Positions 1-6,602 of a stretch of 14,176 nucleotides of DNA are shown piece after piece. Location: NCBI GenBank assembly GCA_947626215.1, contig CANQRJ010000026.1, forward strand, positions 1-14,176, read 5' to 3'. Numbering within the stretch: position 1 is the stretch's first letter; the number at the start of each line of letters is the position of its first letter. Under the pieces are notes generated by a model. It was given only the letters and a program-made list of their open reading frames with translations. It was not told the origin of the DNA and ran no database searches. This DNA is from an uncultured Bacilli bacterium. GTDB taxonomy: Bacteria; Bacillota_I; Bacilli_A; RF39; UBA660. A program made the translations under genes and the position numbers.

Positions 1-12
1 ATCATTCTATAG
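1..12 (+). CDS. 3' end of a truncated upstream gene (I-I-L-stop)
   Basis: The window opens with atc att cta tag, which reads I-I-L-stop in frame 1. The 613-residue surface protein in this window ends R-I-I-L-M-P using the same three codons atc att cta. A ribosome site and the start of the anchor-module surface gene follow at 33. The simplest reading is that the window begins in the last codons of another surface protein of the same family. Only three codons are visible, so this is suggestive, not proven. Confidence 0.3.
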   Translation: MIL

Positions 13-32
13 AGTAGGGTGATTTTTTTCAT

Positions 33-1025
33 ATGAAATTAAAATCTTTTAAAGAAAAAAATAATAAAAAAATTGGAGTTATTTTGTTTACCATTACTTG
101 TGTTTTATTAATAAGTGGAGTGATTCTTTATAGAACTTTTGCTATTTTTGAAACAAATGATAAATATGATGTGATGAATGGAAGTGTTGAAGATCCAGGA
201 GACATTTATTTTGCTTTTTATAAAGATGGAGTGATTCAAAAAGAAATGCCCAAAAAAGATGAAGGGTATTGGTTAGATGAAGAAAAAAGTTACTGTGGAG
301 TTTTAGGAAAAAAAGATGAAACTATGAAGCTTGCTTTAGATCGGGATACATGGTCTATCGTAGTAACAGGAATGAAAACATCCAGAACAAAATGTAATTT
401 ATATTTTATAAAAACATATGATGAAACAACTTTATTTGATTTATCAGGAAATAAATATAATGGAACATTTATGGATGGAGCAAAGGTTCAAGAAGACGAA
501 GAAGGAAATTTAGGAATTTATTTTGATGGAGTAAATGATTATGTGGATGTAGCAGATTTACCCGAGTCCATTGATTGGGCAAATGGCTTTACTATTGAGT
601 TTGAAGCAAAATGGCAAAAATTAAATTCCTTTTCACGAATATTTGATTTTGGAAATGGTGCACCATTAGACAATATTTTAGTTGCTAATCAGGCTACATC
701 CAATACATTACGTTCAGCCACAAAATATGATGAAGAATCTGCAGATGATACTAATTTGAATGAAACGATAACGTTAAATGCAAAAAGCATTTATAAGATT
801 CAATATTTAAAACAATCCAATACTATTTTTGTCAATATGTTTAAAGATAATATTTTAGATGTTGAAAAAACTATTAATAATCTTAATTATGTAAAAAATA
901 CCTTAAGAACTAGTAATTATTTAGGAAAATCCAATTGGGATACAGATGCTTATTTTAATGGTTATATTTATTCTTTAAAATTTACTGATTCTAAAGGAAA
1001 AGTCTTTTTGTGGTATGATTTTTAA
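33..1025 (+). CDS. membrane-anchored surface protein with LamG/concanavalin-like domain
   Basis: A 330-residue protein probably displayed outside the cell. A lysine-rich cytoplasmic N-terminus is followed by one hydrophobic segment at about residues 14-33, which should anchor it with the C-terminus outside. Residues 40-125 form a small module ending in TKCNLYF, with cysteines at 88 and 121 that could pair. Residues 132-330 resemble a LamG/concanavalin A-like domain: LFDLSGNKYNGTF opens it, GIYFDGVNDYVDV (161-173) is the classic second motif, and NGYIYSLKF lies near the end. Such domains usually bind glycans or proteins; no catalytic residues are apparent. The first 125 residues are closely related to the N-terminus of the gene at 6603, while the C-terminal domains are unrelated. 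A GGGTGAT ribosome site lies about 9 bases before the ATG. No promoter is visible in the first 32 bases, so it is probably co-transcribed with the gene ending at 12. The ligand is unknown. Confidence 0.8.
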   Translation: MKLKSFKEKNNKKIGVILFTITCVLLISGVILYRTFAIFETNDKYDVMNGSVEDPGDIYFAFYKDGVIQKEMPKKDEGYWLDEEKSYCGVLGKKDETMKLALDRDTWSIVVTGMKTSRTKCNLYFIKTYDETTLFDLSGNKYNGTFMDGAKVQEDEEGNLGIYFDGVNDYVDVADLPESIDWANGFTIEFEAKWQKLNSFSRIFDFGNGAPLDNILVANQATSNTLRSATKYDEESADDTNLNETITLNAKSIYKIQYLKQSNTIFVNMFKDNILDVEKTINNLNYVKNTLRTSNYLGKSNWDTDAYFNGYIYSLKFTDSKGKVFLWYDF

Positions 1026-1085
1026 ATATAAATAATTCTTTTTTCTTTTTTAAAAGTGTGTTACTATTTTATTGATGGAGGACTT

Positions 1086-2279
1086 ATGAAAAAAGAAAAA
1101 ATATTAAACTTTATAATACTTACATTTCCTTTTATAGATTTTTTTACCGCGATTGCAACATGGGAAAACTTACCAAGTATTGGAGTTCTTTTAAGAAGTG
1201 TCTTTTTAATTTTTGCTTTTTGTTTTTTATTAAAAAAAGGTTTTGAAAAAAAATCTATTTTAGTTTTTTTAGGAATGATGACTCTTTATTCTTTATTTGA
1301 TATGGGATTTTGGTATTTAGAAAAAGAACGAAGTTTGTATATGGAGCTTTCTAATTTAATAAAAATCTTTTATTTACCCATTCTAATTGTTTATTTTAAA
1401 GAAGAAGATTCGATCATTCATAGTAGTACCATGATAAAAGTTCTTTTATGCTATCTTCTTTTATATTTACTTCCTTATCCTTTTCATTTAGGGCATAATA
1501 TGAGTGAGTTATATCTAAATAAAGACTTATACTTATCATATTTTTATATAGGAAATGAGCTTGCTAATGTGTTTATTTTACTCACACCAATCGTTCTTGT
1601 AAAATTAATAAAAGATAAAAATAAATCGCTACCTATTTATGTTCTTCTTATTCTTGCCATGATTTATCTTTTAGGAACAAAAGCCTTATATGGAAGTATT
1701 CTTTTGATTTTATGTTATTTTTGTAATCAAAAAAGAGAAAAAATTTTTTCATTTATTAAAAAACATCTTTCTTTTGTAATAGGATTTACTTTTATTTTGA
1801 TTGGAGTTTTCATTCTTTGGATCCCTCAAAGTAACTTTTATAAAAACATTAAAACAACTTTAGAATTTTATCAAATAAATAATGTAACAGAGTTATTGAC
1901 TCTTCAAAATATAGACCATGTCATTTTTAGTGATCGATTAACGACTCTTAGTAAAGTAGAAGAATATTATCACGAAAGCTCTTTAAAAAACAAATTATTT
2001 GGTATTGGAAGAACTCAACTTTTAAAAATAAAAGATATTGAAATTGATATTTTTGATATTTATTATTCCATTGGACTTTTAGGTTTTCTTGTTTATTTGT
2101 TTAGTATGATTTATGCCCTTCGAAATACTTCATGGAACTCTTTTTATCATTTCTTATTTCTTTTATTAATTTTCTTATCTTGTATAACAGGACATGTTTT
2201 ATTAAGTCCAATGATTTCCTCTTACTTAGCTATTTTATTTTCTTTAAATAAAGAAGAAAAAATTCAAAGGGATTACTAA
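1086..2279 (+). CDS. O-antigen ligase/polymerase-like polytopic membrane protein
   Basis: A 397-residue, strongly hydrophobic protein with many membrane segments. It fits the O-antigen ligase / Wzy-like polymerase superfamily, which joins or polymerises lipid-linked glycans on the outer face of the membrane. The supporting signature is the region around residues 320-335 (DIFDIYYSIGLLGF), which resembles the conserved segment after the large external loop in this family; about 90 polar residues precede it. Sequence conservation in the family is low, so specific function is open: wall teichoic or capsular polysaccharide assembly are both possible. The reading frame is open from 1056, but the ATG at 1086 is preferred because TGGAGG ends 4 bases before it. 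The gap to the preceding gene is 60 bases with no clear terminator, so partial co-transcription is possible. No glycosyltransferase genes neighbour it here, so it is not part of a visible polysaccharide cluster. Confidence 0.65.
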   Translation: MKKEKILNFIILTFPFIDFFTAIATWENLPSIGVLLRSVFLIFAFCFLLKKGFEKKSILVFLGMMTLYSLFDMGFWYLEKERSLYMELSNLIKIFYLPILIVYFKEEDSIIHSSTMIKVLLCYLLLYLLPYPFHLGHNMSELYLNKDLYLSYFYIGNELANVFILLTPIVLVKLIKDKNKSLPIYVLLILAMIYLLGTKALYGSILLILCYFCNQKREKIFSFIKKHLSFVIGFTFILIGVFILWIPQSNFYKNIKTTLEFYQINNVTELLTLQNIDHVIFSDRLTTLSKVEEYYHESSLKNKLFGIGRTQLLKIKDIEIDIFDIYYSIGLLGFLVYLFSMIYALRNTSWNSFYHFLFLLLIFLSCITGHVLLSPMISSYLAILFSLNKEEKIQRDY

Positions 2280-2343
2280 ATTTTTATTTTGAGAGGTACG
2301 TTTAATTTTCATACTTTCTATAGATTATTTAGAAAAAATTTGC

Positions 2344-2349
2344 TATAAT
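2344..2349 (+). promoter_or_regulatory. extended -10 promoter for cdaA-cdaR
   Basis: A perfect TATAAT preceded by TGC makes an extended -10 element. The -35 position (2321-2326, TAGATT) matches the consensus poorly, as is common with extended -10 promoters. Predicted start is near 2356, giving a leader of about 24 bases before the cdaA ATG. An A-tract directly upstream of the TGC recurs at 10650 and 11887 in this window. Confidence 0.7.
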
Positions 2350-2379
2350 GAAAAAGCAAAGAATGAAGGATGTGATTTT

Positions 2380-3204
2380 ATGTCATTAGGATTAGTTTGG
2401 TCATTATTTACCAAAGTATTAGATATATGTATTGTTTGGGCTTTATTTTATTTTATTTTAAAAAATATTCGAAACAATGTAAAAATGGTTTTAATTGTGA
2501 AAGGAGTATTACTTGTTATTTTAATTGAAATATTAAGTAAAATTTTAAATTTATACACCGTTGGATTATTGCTTGAATACGTAGTAGAATGGGGACCACT
2601 TGCAATTATTGTAATCTTTCAACCAGAAATTAGAAATATGTTAGAAAGTATAGGAAGAACTCAACTTCTTGGACGTCATAAAGTACTTACCGGAGACGAA
2701 AGAGAAAAAATGGTAAGTGAAATTATGAAATCAGTAGAATACTTAAAAAGAAATCGTATAGGGGCTTTGATGGTCATTGAAAGAGATGTTTCTTTACAAG
2801 AGTATATTGGGCGTGCAACCAAGATTTATGCTGATGTTTCTAGTGAACTTTTGAGTAATTTATTTTTTCCAAATAGTCCACTTCATGATGGAGGAGTCAT
2901 TTTTCAAGGAGACCGCATTAGTTGTGCAGGAGCCGTATTTCGTACATCGATGAATCCTAGCATTAGCAAAAGGTTAGGAACCAGACACCGTGCTGCTTTA
3001 GGAATTGCCGAAGAATCCGATGCACTGGCATTAGTAGTTTCTGAAGAAACAGGTCGTATAAGCATCGCTTGTGATGGAAAACTTCATTATAATTTAACAT
3101 TAGATGATTTTAGAATGATGTTAATGGATGAGTTAAAACCTAAAACAGAAGTCTTCTATGACTCCGATGTGGAAAAGGAAGAAAGTGAGGAAGTTGATGA
3201 ATAA
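2380..3204 (+). CDS. cdaA: membrane-bound diadenylate cyclase CdaA (DacA/YbbP)
   Basis: CdaA condenses two ATP into cyclic di-AMP, the essential messenger that controls potassium and osmolyte balance and cell-wall stress in Bacillota. Three membrane segments occupy about residues 8-80, followed by the cytoplasmic DAC domain. The two catalytic motifs are visible: LHDGG at 168-172 (DGA in most homologues) and GTRHRAA at 200-206, with VSEETG at 219-224 nearby. The length of 274 residues is almost that of the Bacillus enzyme. An acidic tail (EKEESEEVDE) ends the protein. AAGGA lies 9 bases before the ATG. The gene overlaps cdaR by 8 bases, implying translational coupling; CdaR is the known membrane partner and regulator. 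The glycine in place of alanine in DGA is unusual but conservative. Function is assigned with high confidence. Confidence 0.96.
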   Translation: MSLGLVWSLFTKVLDICIVWALFYFILKNIRNNVKMVLIVKGVLLVILIEILSKILNLYTVGLLLEYVVEWGPLAIIVIFQPEIRNMLESIGRTQLLGRHKVLTGDEREKMVSEIMKSVEYLKRNRIGALMVIERDVSLQEYIGRATKIYADVSSELLSNLFFPNSPLHDGGVIFQGDRISCAGAVFRTSMNPSISKRLGTRHRAALGIAEESDALALVVSEETGRISIACDGKLHYNLTLDDFRMMLMDELKPKTEVFYDSDVEKEESEEVDE

Positions 3205-4555
3205 GTTCATTCATATTTTAAAGAAACTTTATCAAATATTAGATCAAAAGTTTATTACGCCAATTAGTCGAGCAATTTATTTTCTATATGAGAAATTAAA
3301 AAATAATCCTATACATGTCGAAAAATTTTTAAACCGACCTTTAACTTTAGTTTATATTTCTTTAGCCTTGGCCGTGATTGTATTTTTACTTGTAGATAGC
3401 CAGGTCATTACATTAGTAGAAACAGAAGCCGAGATTTTGGCAAATGAACCAGTAAATGTTATTTATAACAAAGAAAATTATGTGGTAGAAGGACTTGTTG
3501 ATAAAGTAGATATTATTTTAACAGGTCGTAAAAGTGCTTTGTACTTAGCCAAACAACTTGGAGAGCATGAAGTGATTTTAGACTTATCAGATTATACACC
3601 TAGTGAAACTCCAAGAAAAGTAAAACTAACTTATAATCAAACAGTGGATAATATTAATTATAAGTTAGATCCTGCTTATGTAAGTGTTGTTATTAAGAAA
3701 AAAGAAAGTGAAGAACATCCAATCACTTATGAACTTTTAAATGAAAATAAATTAAATGAAAAATTTTCCGTATCTAGTGTATCTTTAGACCAAACAAGTG
3801 TGATTGTAAAAGGTTCTAGAGATGCGTTAGATAAAGTCGCGACTGTAAAAGCACTTATTGATTTAAGTAATAATAAATTTACTGAGGCGATTACTTATGA
3901 AGTGGATAACATTCCTTTAGTTGCATATGATTCAAATGGAGAAGTAATTGACAATGTGGAGATTGTTCCAACTACTGTCAGTGCAAGCATTGCGTTTAGT
4001 ACTTATAAGGCAACGGTTCCAATTGTAGTTTCTACTACTGGAGAGCTTGTTGCAGGAAAATCGATTTCTACAATTACGATTGAAGGAAAAACAAATTATA
4101 CAGTAGATATTTATGGTGAAAAAGAAGAAATTGACAAGATTAAAAGTGTACCTGTTACCATTGATATTAATGGAAAAGGATCAGGTGGTGCATTAACTCA
4201 ACAAGTTAGTATAAGAAAACCTGCCGGAGTACGTTCTATTAGTGAGTCAGATGTCAAAGTCGTTGTAACATTCGGAGATGAAAAACAAAAAACATTAAAT
4301 ATTACAAATATTCGTTCTGAAAATTTAGGAACAGGACTTACTGTTAACAGAACAAATGAAGATCCTATTTCAGTACAAATTAAAGGAGTTCAATCTGTAA
4401 TCGATACCATTACAGAAGAAAACATTTCTGCCTATATTGACTTAGCAAACTTTACCGCGGGTACTTATGATGTGGATATTAAAATTGAAACGACAGATCC
4501 ACGAGTAACATATGTTGTTGCAAGTAAAGTAAACATTGTTATAACAGGTTCATAA
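3197..4555 (+). CDS. cdaR: CdaR, YbbR-domain regulator of c-di-AMP synthesis
   Basis: A 452-residue protein with one membrane segment at about residues 48-66 (LTLVYISLALAVIVFLLV), a short cytoplasmic N-terminus, and a long extracytoplasmic part made of repeated YbbR-type beta domains. Repeats can be recognised by segments such as VIVKGSRDALDKVATVKALI and the similar VDIYGEKEEIDKIKSVPVTI and VQIKGVQSVIDTITEENISA. In Bacillota CdaR binds CdaA and modulates its cyclase activity, perhaps sensing the wall. The ATG at 3197 is chosen because it sits 6 bases after GAGGA inside the end of cdaA and gives the usual ATG/stop overlap; an in-frame ATG at 3158 lies too far inside cdaA. The usual next gene, glmM, is absent; a terminator hairpin and fhs follow. 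The 452 residues are slightly shorter than the Bacillus protein. Confidence 0.92.
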   Translation: MNKFIHILKKLYQILDQKFITPISRAIYFLYEKLKNNPIHVEKFLNRPLTLVYISLALAVIVFLLVDSQVITLVETEAEILANEPVNVIYNKENYVVEGLVDKVDIILTGRKSALYLAKQLGEHEVILDLSDYTPSETPRKVKLTYNQTVDNINYKLDPAYVSVVIKKKESEEHPITYELLNENKLNEKFSVSSVSLDQTSVIVKGSRDALDKVATVKALIDLSNNKFTEAITYEVDNIPLVAYDSNGEVIDNVEIVPTTVSASIAFSTYKATVPIVVSTTGELVAGKSISTITIEGKTNYTVDIYGEKEEIDKIKSVPVTIDINGKGSGGALTQQVSIRKPAGVRSISESDVKVVVTFGDEKQKTLNITNIRSENLGTGLTVNRTNEDPISVQIKGVQSVIDTITEENISAYIDLANFTAGTYDVDIKIETTDPRVTYVVASKVNIVITGS

Positions 4556-4582
4556 AAGAAGTAGTGATTTACTTCTTTTTTT
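4554..4582 (+). terminator. intrinsic terminator after cdaR
   Basis: AAAAGAAGTA (4554-4563) pairs with TACTTCTTTT (4570-4579) over 10 bp around a 6-base loop, and the T-run continues to 4582. The hairpin begins in the cdaR stop codon. The ribosome site of fhs starts only a few bases later, at 4586, so there is no room for a separate fhs promoter behind it. Confidence 0.8.
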
Positions 4583-4601
4583 AAAAAAGGAGGAATTTAA
4601 A

Positions 4602-6230
4602 ATGTTAAAAGATTATGAAATTGCAGGACAAAATAAAATAGAAAATATTACAGAAATTGCTAAAAAAATAAACATTCAAGATGAGGAGTTAGAGCTTTAT
4701 GGAAAATATAAAGCGAAGATTCATAGAAACTCTGAATGGAATAAAAAGAGTAAGATTATTTTAGTAACAAGTATGAATCCTACTCCTTATGGAGAAGGAA
4801 AAACAACAGTAGCTATAGGTTTACATGATGCTTTGCATCAATTAGGCGTTTCTTCGATGCTCACTTTAAGGGAGCCTTCATTAGGTCCTGTATTTGGAAT
4901 TAAAGGTGGGGCAACTGGAGGAGGTTACGCTCAAATCGTTCCAATGGAAGAGATTAATCTTCATTTTACAGGAGATTTTCATGCGATTACTACGGCAAAT
5001 AACTTAATCTCGGCGATGATTGATAATTCGTTATATCAAGGAAATCCTTTAGAACTCGATAAAGATCAAATTTATTTTACGAGAACTTTGGATATGAATG
5101 ACCGAGCTTTAAGAAATATTATAGTAGGTTATGGTGGAAAAACTTCTGGAGTAGAAAGAAAAGAAAAATTTACGATCACCGCGGCATCTGAAATTATGAG
5201 TACCCTTTGTATGGCAAAAGACTTAGAAGATTTAAGAAAAAGATTGGATAAAATAATTATAGGAAAAAATACAAAAGGAGAATATGTTTATGTATCATCT
5301 TTAAATATTACAGGTTCTTTACTTGCTTTACTTAAAGATGCAATGAAACCTAATTTAGTTCAAACTTTAGAAAAAAATCCTGTTTTAGTCCATGGTGGCC
5401 CTTTTGCGAATATTGCTCCTGGAGTGAATACAATTTCGGCTTTAAAACTTGCAACTAACTTATCCGATTTAGTAATTACCGAGGCAGGATTTGGTTTTGA
5501 TTTAGGAGGTTTTAAATTTATTGATATTGTTTCTAGACAAAATGAATTTAATGTATCAGGTATTGTTTTTGTGGTAACGTTAAAAGCCATAAAACATCAT
5601 GCGATGAACGAAGAACTTTCGAATATCGAACAAATAAAACTAGGTTTTCAAAACGTAAAAGCTCATTTAAAAAATTTAAATTTATTACAAATTCCTTATG
5701 TGATTACTTTAAATAAATACCAAGATGATAGTGAAGAAGAAATTGGCATTCTAAATGAGTTATTAACACCATATCATAAAAAAATTATCATAAATAATGT
5801 TTACGAAGAAGGGGGAAAGGGTGCTTTAGACTTAGCAAAAGAAGTTTTAAAATTAGACAATAAAAAAATGAATTATCTTTATGATATTCATTCTCCTATA
5901 AAAGAAAAAATTGAAATCATTTGTAAACAATTTTTAAATGCAAAAGAAGTAGAATATGATGAAGTCGCCTTAAAGAAAATAAAAGATGCCGAAAAATTAG
6001 AACCTATGCCTTTGTGTATTGCTAAAACTCAATATTCTATAAGTGATGATGCTAAAAAATTAGGAAATCCAACCGATTATACTATAAAAGTAAAAGATAT
6101 CAGAATTTATAATGGAGCGGGTTTCATCACGGTGTATTTAGGAAGTATTATGACAATGCCAGGACTTTCAAAAGAGCCTGCCGCGTTGCAAATTGATGTA
6201 AAAAATGACCAAATTATCAACATTTATTAA
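4602..6230 (+). CDS. fhs: formate-tetrahydrofolate ligase
   Basis: This cytoplasmic enzyme makes 10-formyltetrahydrofolate from formate, ATP and tetrahydrofolate, feeding purine synthesis and initiator-tRNA formylation. The P-loop is TPYGEGKTT at residues 61-69. Other family signatures follow in order: REPSLGPVFGIKGGATGGGYAQ at about 90-111, HFTGDFHAI at 121-129, NDRALRNIIVGYGG and ITAASEIMSTLCMAKD further on. The 542 residues are a little short of the usual 555-560. AAAGGAGG ends 8 bases before the ATG, the strongest ribosome site in the window. No promoter is visible between the cdaR terminator and the gene, so expression should depend on read-through from cdaA-cdaR. A second terminator follows directly at its stop codon. 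Other folate enzymes such as FolD are not nearby. Confidence 0.97.
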   Translation: MLKDYEIAGQNKIENITEIAKKINIQDEELELYGKYKAKIHRNSEWNKKSKIILVTSMNPTPYGEGKTTVAIGLHDALHQLGVSSMLTLREPSLGPVFGIKGGATGGGYAQIVPMEEINLHFTGDFHAITTANNLISAMIDNSLYQGNPLELDKDQIYFTRTLDMNDRALRNIIVGYGGKTSGVERKEKFTITAASEIMSTLCMAKDLEDLRKRLDKIIIGKNTKGEYVYVSSLNITGSLLALLKDAMKPNLVQTLEKNPVLVHGGPFANIAPGVNTISALKLATNLSDLVITEAGFGFDLGGFKFIDIVSRQNEFNVSGIVFVVTLKAIKHHAMNEELSNIEQIKLGFQNVKAHLKNLNLLQIPYVITLNKYQDDSEEEIGILNELLTPYHKKIIINNVYEEGGKGALDLAKEVLKLDNKKMNYLYDIHSPIKEKIEIICKQFLNAKEVEYDEVALKKIKDAEKLEPMPLCIAKTQYSISDDAKKLGNPTDYTIKVKDIRIYNGAGFITVYLGSIMTMPGLSKEPAALQIDVKNDQIINIY

Positions 6231-6249
6231 AGCCTTTTAAAGGCTTTTT
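6229..6249 (+). terminator. intrinsic terminator after fhs
   Basis: AAAGCCTTT (6229-6237) is the exact reverse complement of AAAGGCTTT (6239-6247), followed by more T bases to 6249. The hairpin starts within the fhs stop codon and touches the stop codon of the convergent repressor gene. It may serve both strands, but the minus-strand exit lacks a good T-run. Confidence 0.75.
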
Positions 6250-6484
6250 ATTTTTGATGTTCGGATAATATGCTTGGAGGATAGGATTCTCTTTTATCAG
6301 TAAGGTATAAAATATAATCGACACTTGTTTTATAATAATTAGCAAGTTTTCTTAATATTTCTTCTGTAAGAACTGTAGATCCTGTTTCAAAATAACTATA
6401 ATTTCTTTGAGTAATGCCTAAAATTTTGGCTATATCTTTTTGTTTTAAGTCTTTATCTTCTCTTAATTCTTTTAAACGATTCAT
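6248..6484 (-). CDS. small XRE-family (Cro/CI-type) repressor
   Basis: A 78-residue protein that is almost entirely a helix-turn-helix domain of the Cro/CI (XRE) type. LKELREDKDLKQKDIAKILGITQ gives helices 1-2 and TQRNYSYFETG the recognition helix with the typical YFETG turn; LTEEILRKLANYYKTSVDYIL completes the five-helix bundle. A short tail follows, without a ligand or protease domain. The ATG at 6484 is chosen since AGGTGA lies 5 bases upstream of it; a GTG three codons earlier is part of that ribosome site. It is transcribed away from the surface gene at 6603, and the shared 118-base gap holds overlapping promoters and an inverted repeat. By analogy with phage and toxin-antitoxin regulators it probably represses both its own gene and the surface gene; this is inference from layout. 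It could alternatively regulate distant genes. Confidence 0.88.
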   Translation of the reverse strand: MNRLKELREDKDLKQKDIAKILGITQRNYSYFETGSTVLTEEILRKLANYYKTSVDYILYLTDKRESYPPSILSEHQK

Positions 6485-6513
6485 ATATGTCACCTATTTT
6501 TATTTAATCATAG

Positions 6514-6542
6514 ATAATATTTAACTATTGACATTTAGACAA
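6514..6542 (-). promoter_or_regulatory. leftward promoter for the XRE repressor
   Basis: Read on the minus strand, TTGTCT (6537-6542) and TATTAT (6514-6519) are separated by exactly 17 bases. Transcription should start near 6507, giving a leader of about 23 bases that contains the AGGTGA ribosome site. The -35 hexamer lies inside the left arm of the inverted repeat, so a bound repressor would block it. Confidence 0.6.
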
Positions 6543-6556
6543 AATTTATCTAAAAT
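6528..6556 (+). promoter_or_regulatory. rightward promoter for the variable-type surface gene
   Basis: TTGACA (6528-6533) and TAAAAT (6551-6556) are separated by exactly 17 bases, one of the best sigma-A-type promoters in the window. Start is expected near 6563, with a 40-base leader. The spacer is filled by the left arm of the inverted repeat, so a repressor bound there would compete directly with RNA polymerase. Confidence 0.8.
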
Positions 6557-6585
6557 TAAATTACAATAATTAAATTTTGTCTAAA
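6534..6585. repeat. perfect 15-bp inverted repeat, probable repressor operator
   Basis: TTTAGACAAAATTTA (6534-6548) is the exact reverse complement of TAAATTTTGTCTAAA (6571-6585), with 22 bases between. The left arm is also part of a 21-bp near-palindrome, 6534-6554 (TTTAGA, 9 bases, TCTAAA). That palindrome spans the rightward promoter spacer into its -10 and covers the leftward -35. The right arm falls just downstream of the predicted rightward start. This arrangement fits two operator sites for the adjacent XRE protein, perhaps bound cooperatively. Confidence 0.7.
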
Positions 6586-6602
6586 AATAAAGAGGTGGTT
6601 AC

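Noticed and set aside
1026..1085. Promoter or terminator between the first two full genes
   Set aside because: Only loose matches such as TACTAT and unpaired T-runs are present; nothing convincing enough to list.
2004..2673. Near-identical segments encoding IGRTQLL in two adjacent unrelated genes (about 2007-2021 and 2653-2667)
   Set aside because: Only 15 bases are exactly shared and each segment fits its own protein; CdaA normally has a similar sequence at this place. Chance is the simplest explanation.
5360..5590. Minus-strand open frame of 76 codons inside fhs
   Set aside because: It lies wholly within a clearly assigned gene, has no ribosome site or recognisable protein features, and is a shadow of the opposite-strand codons.
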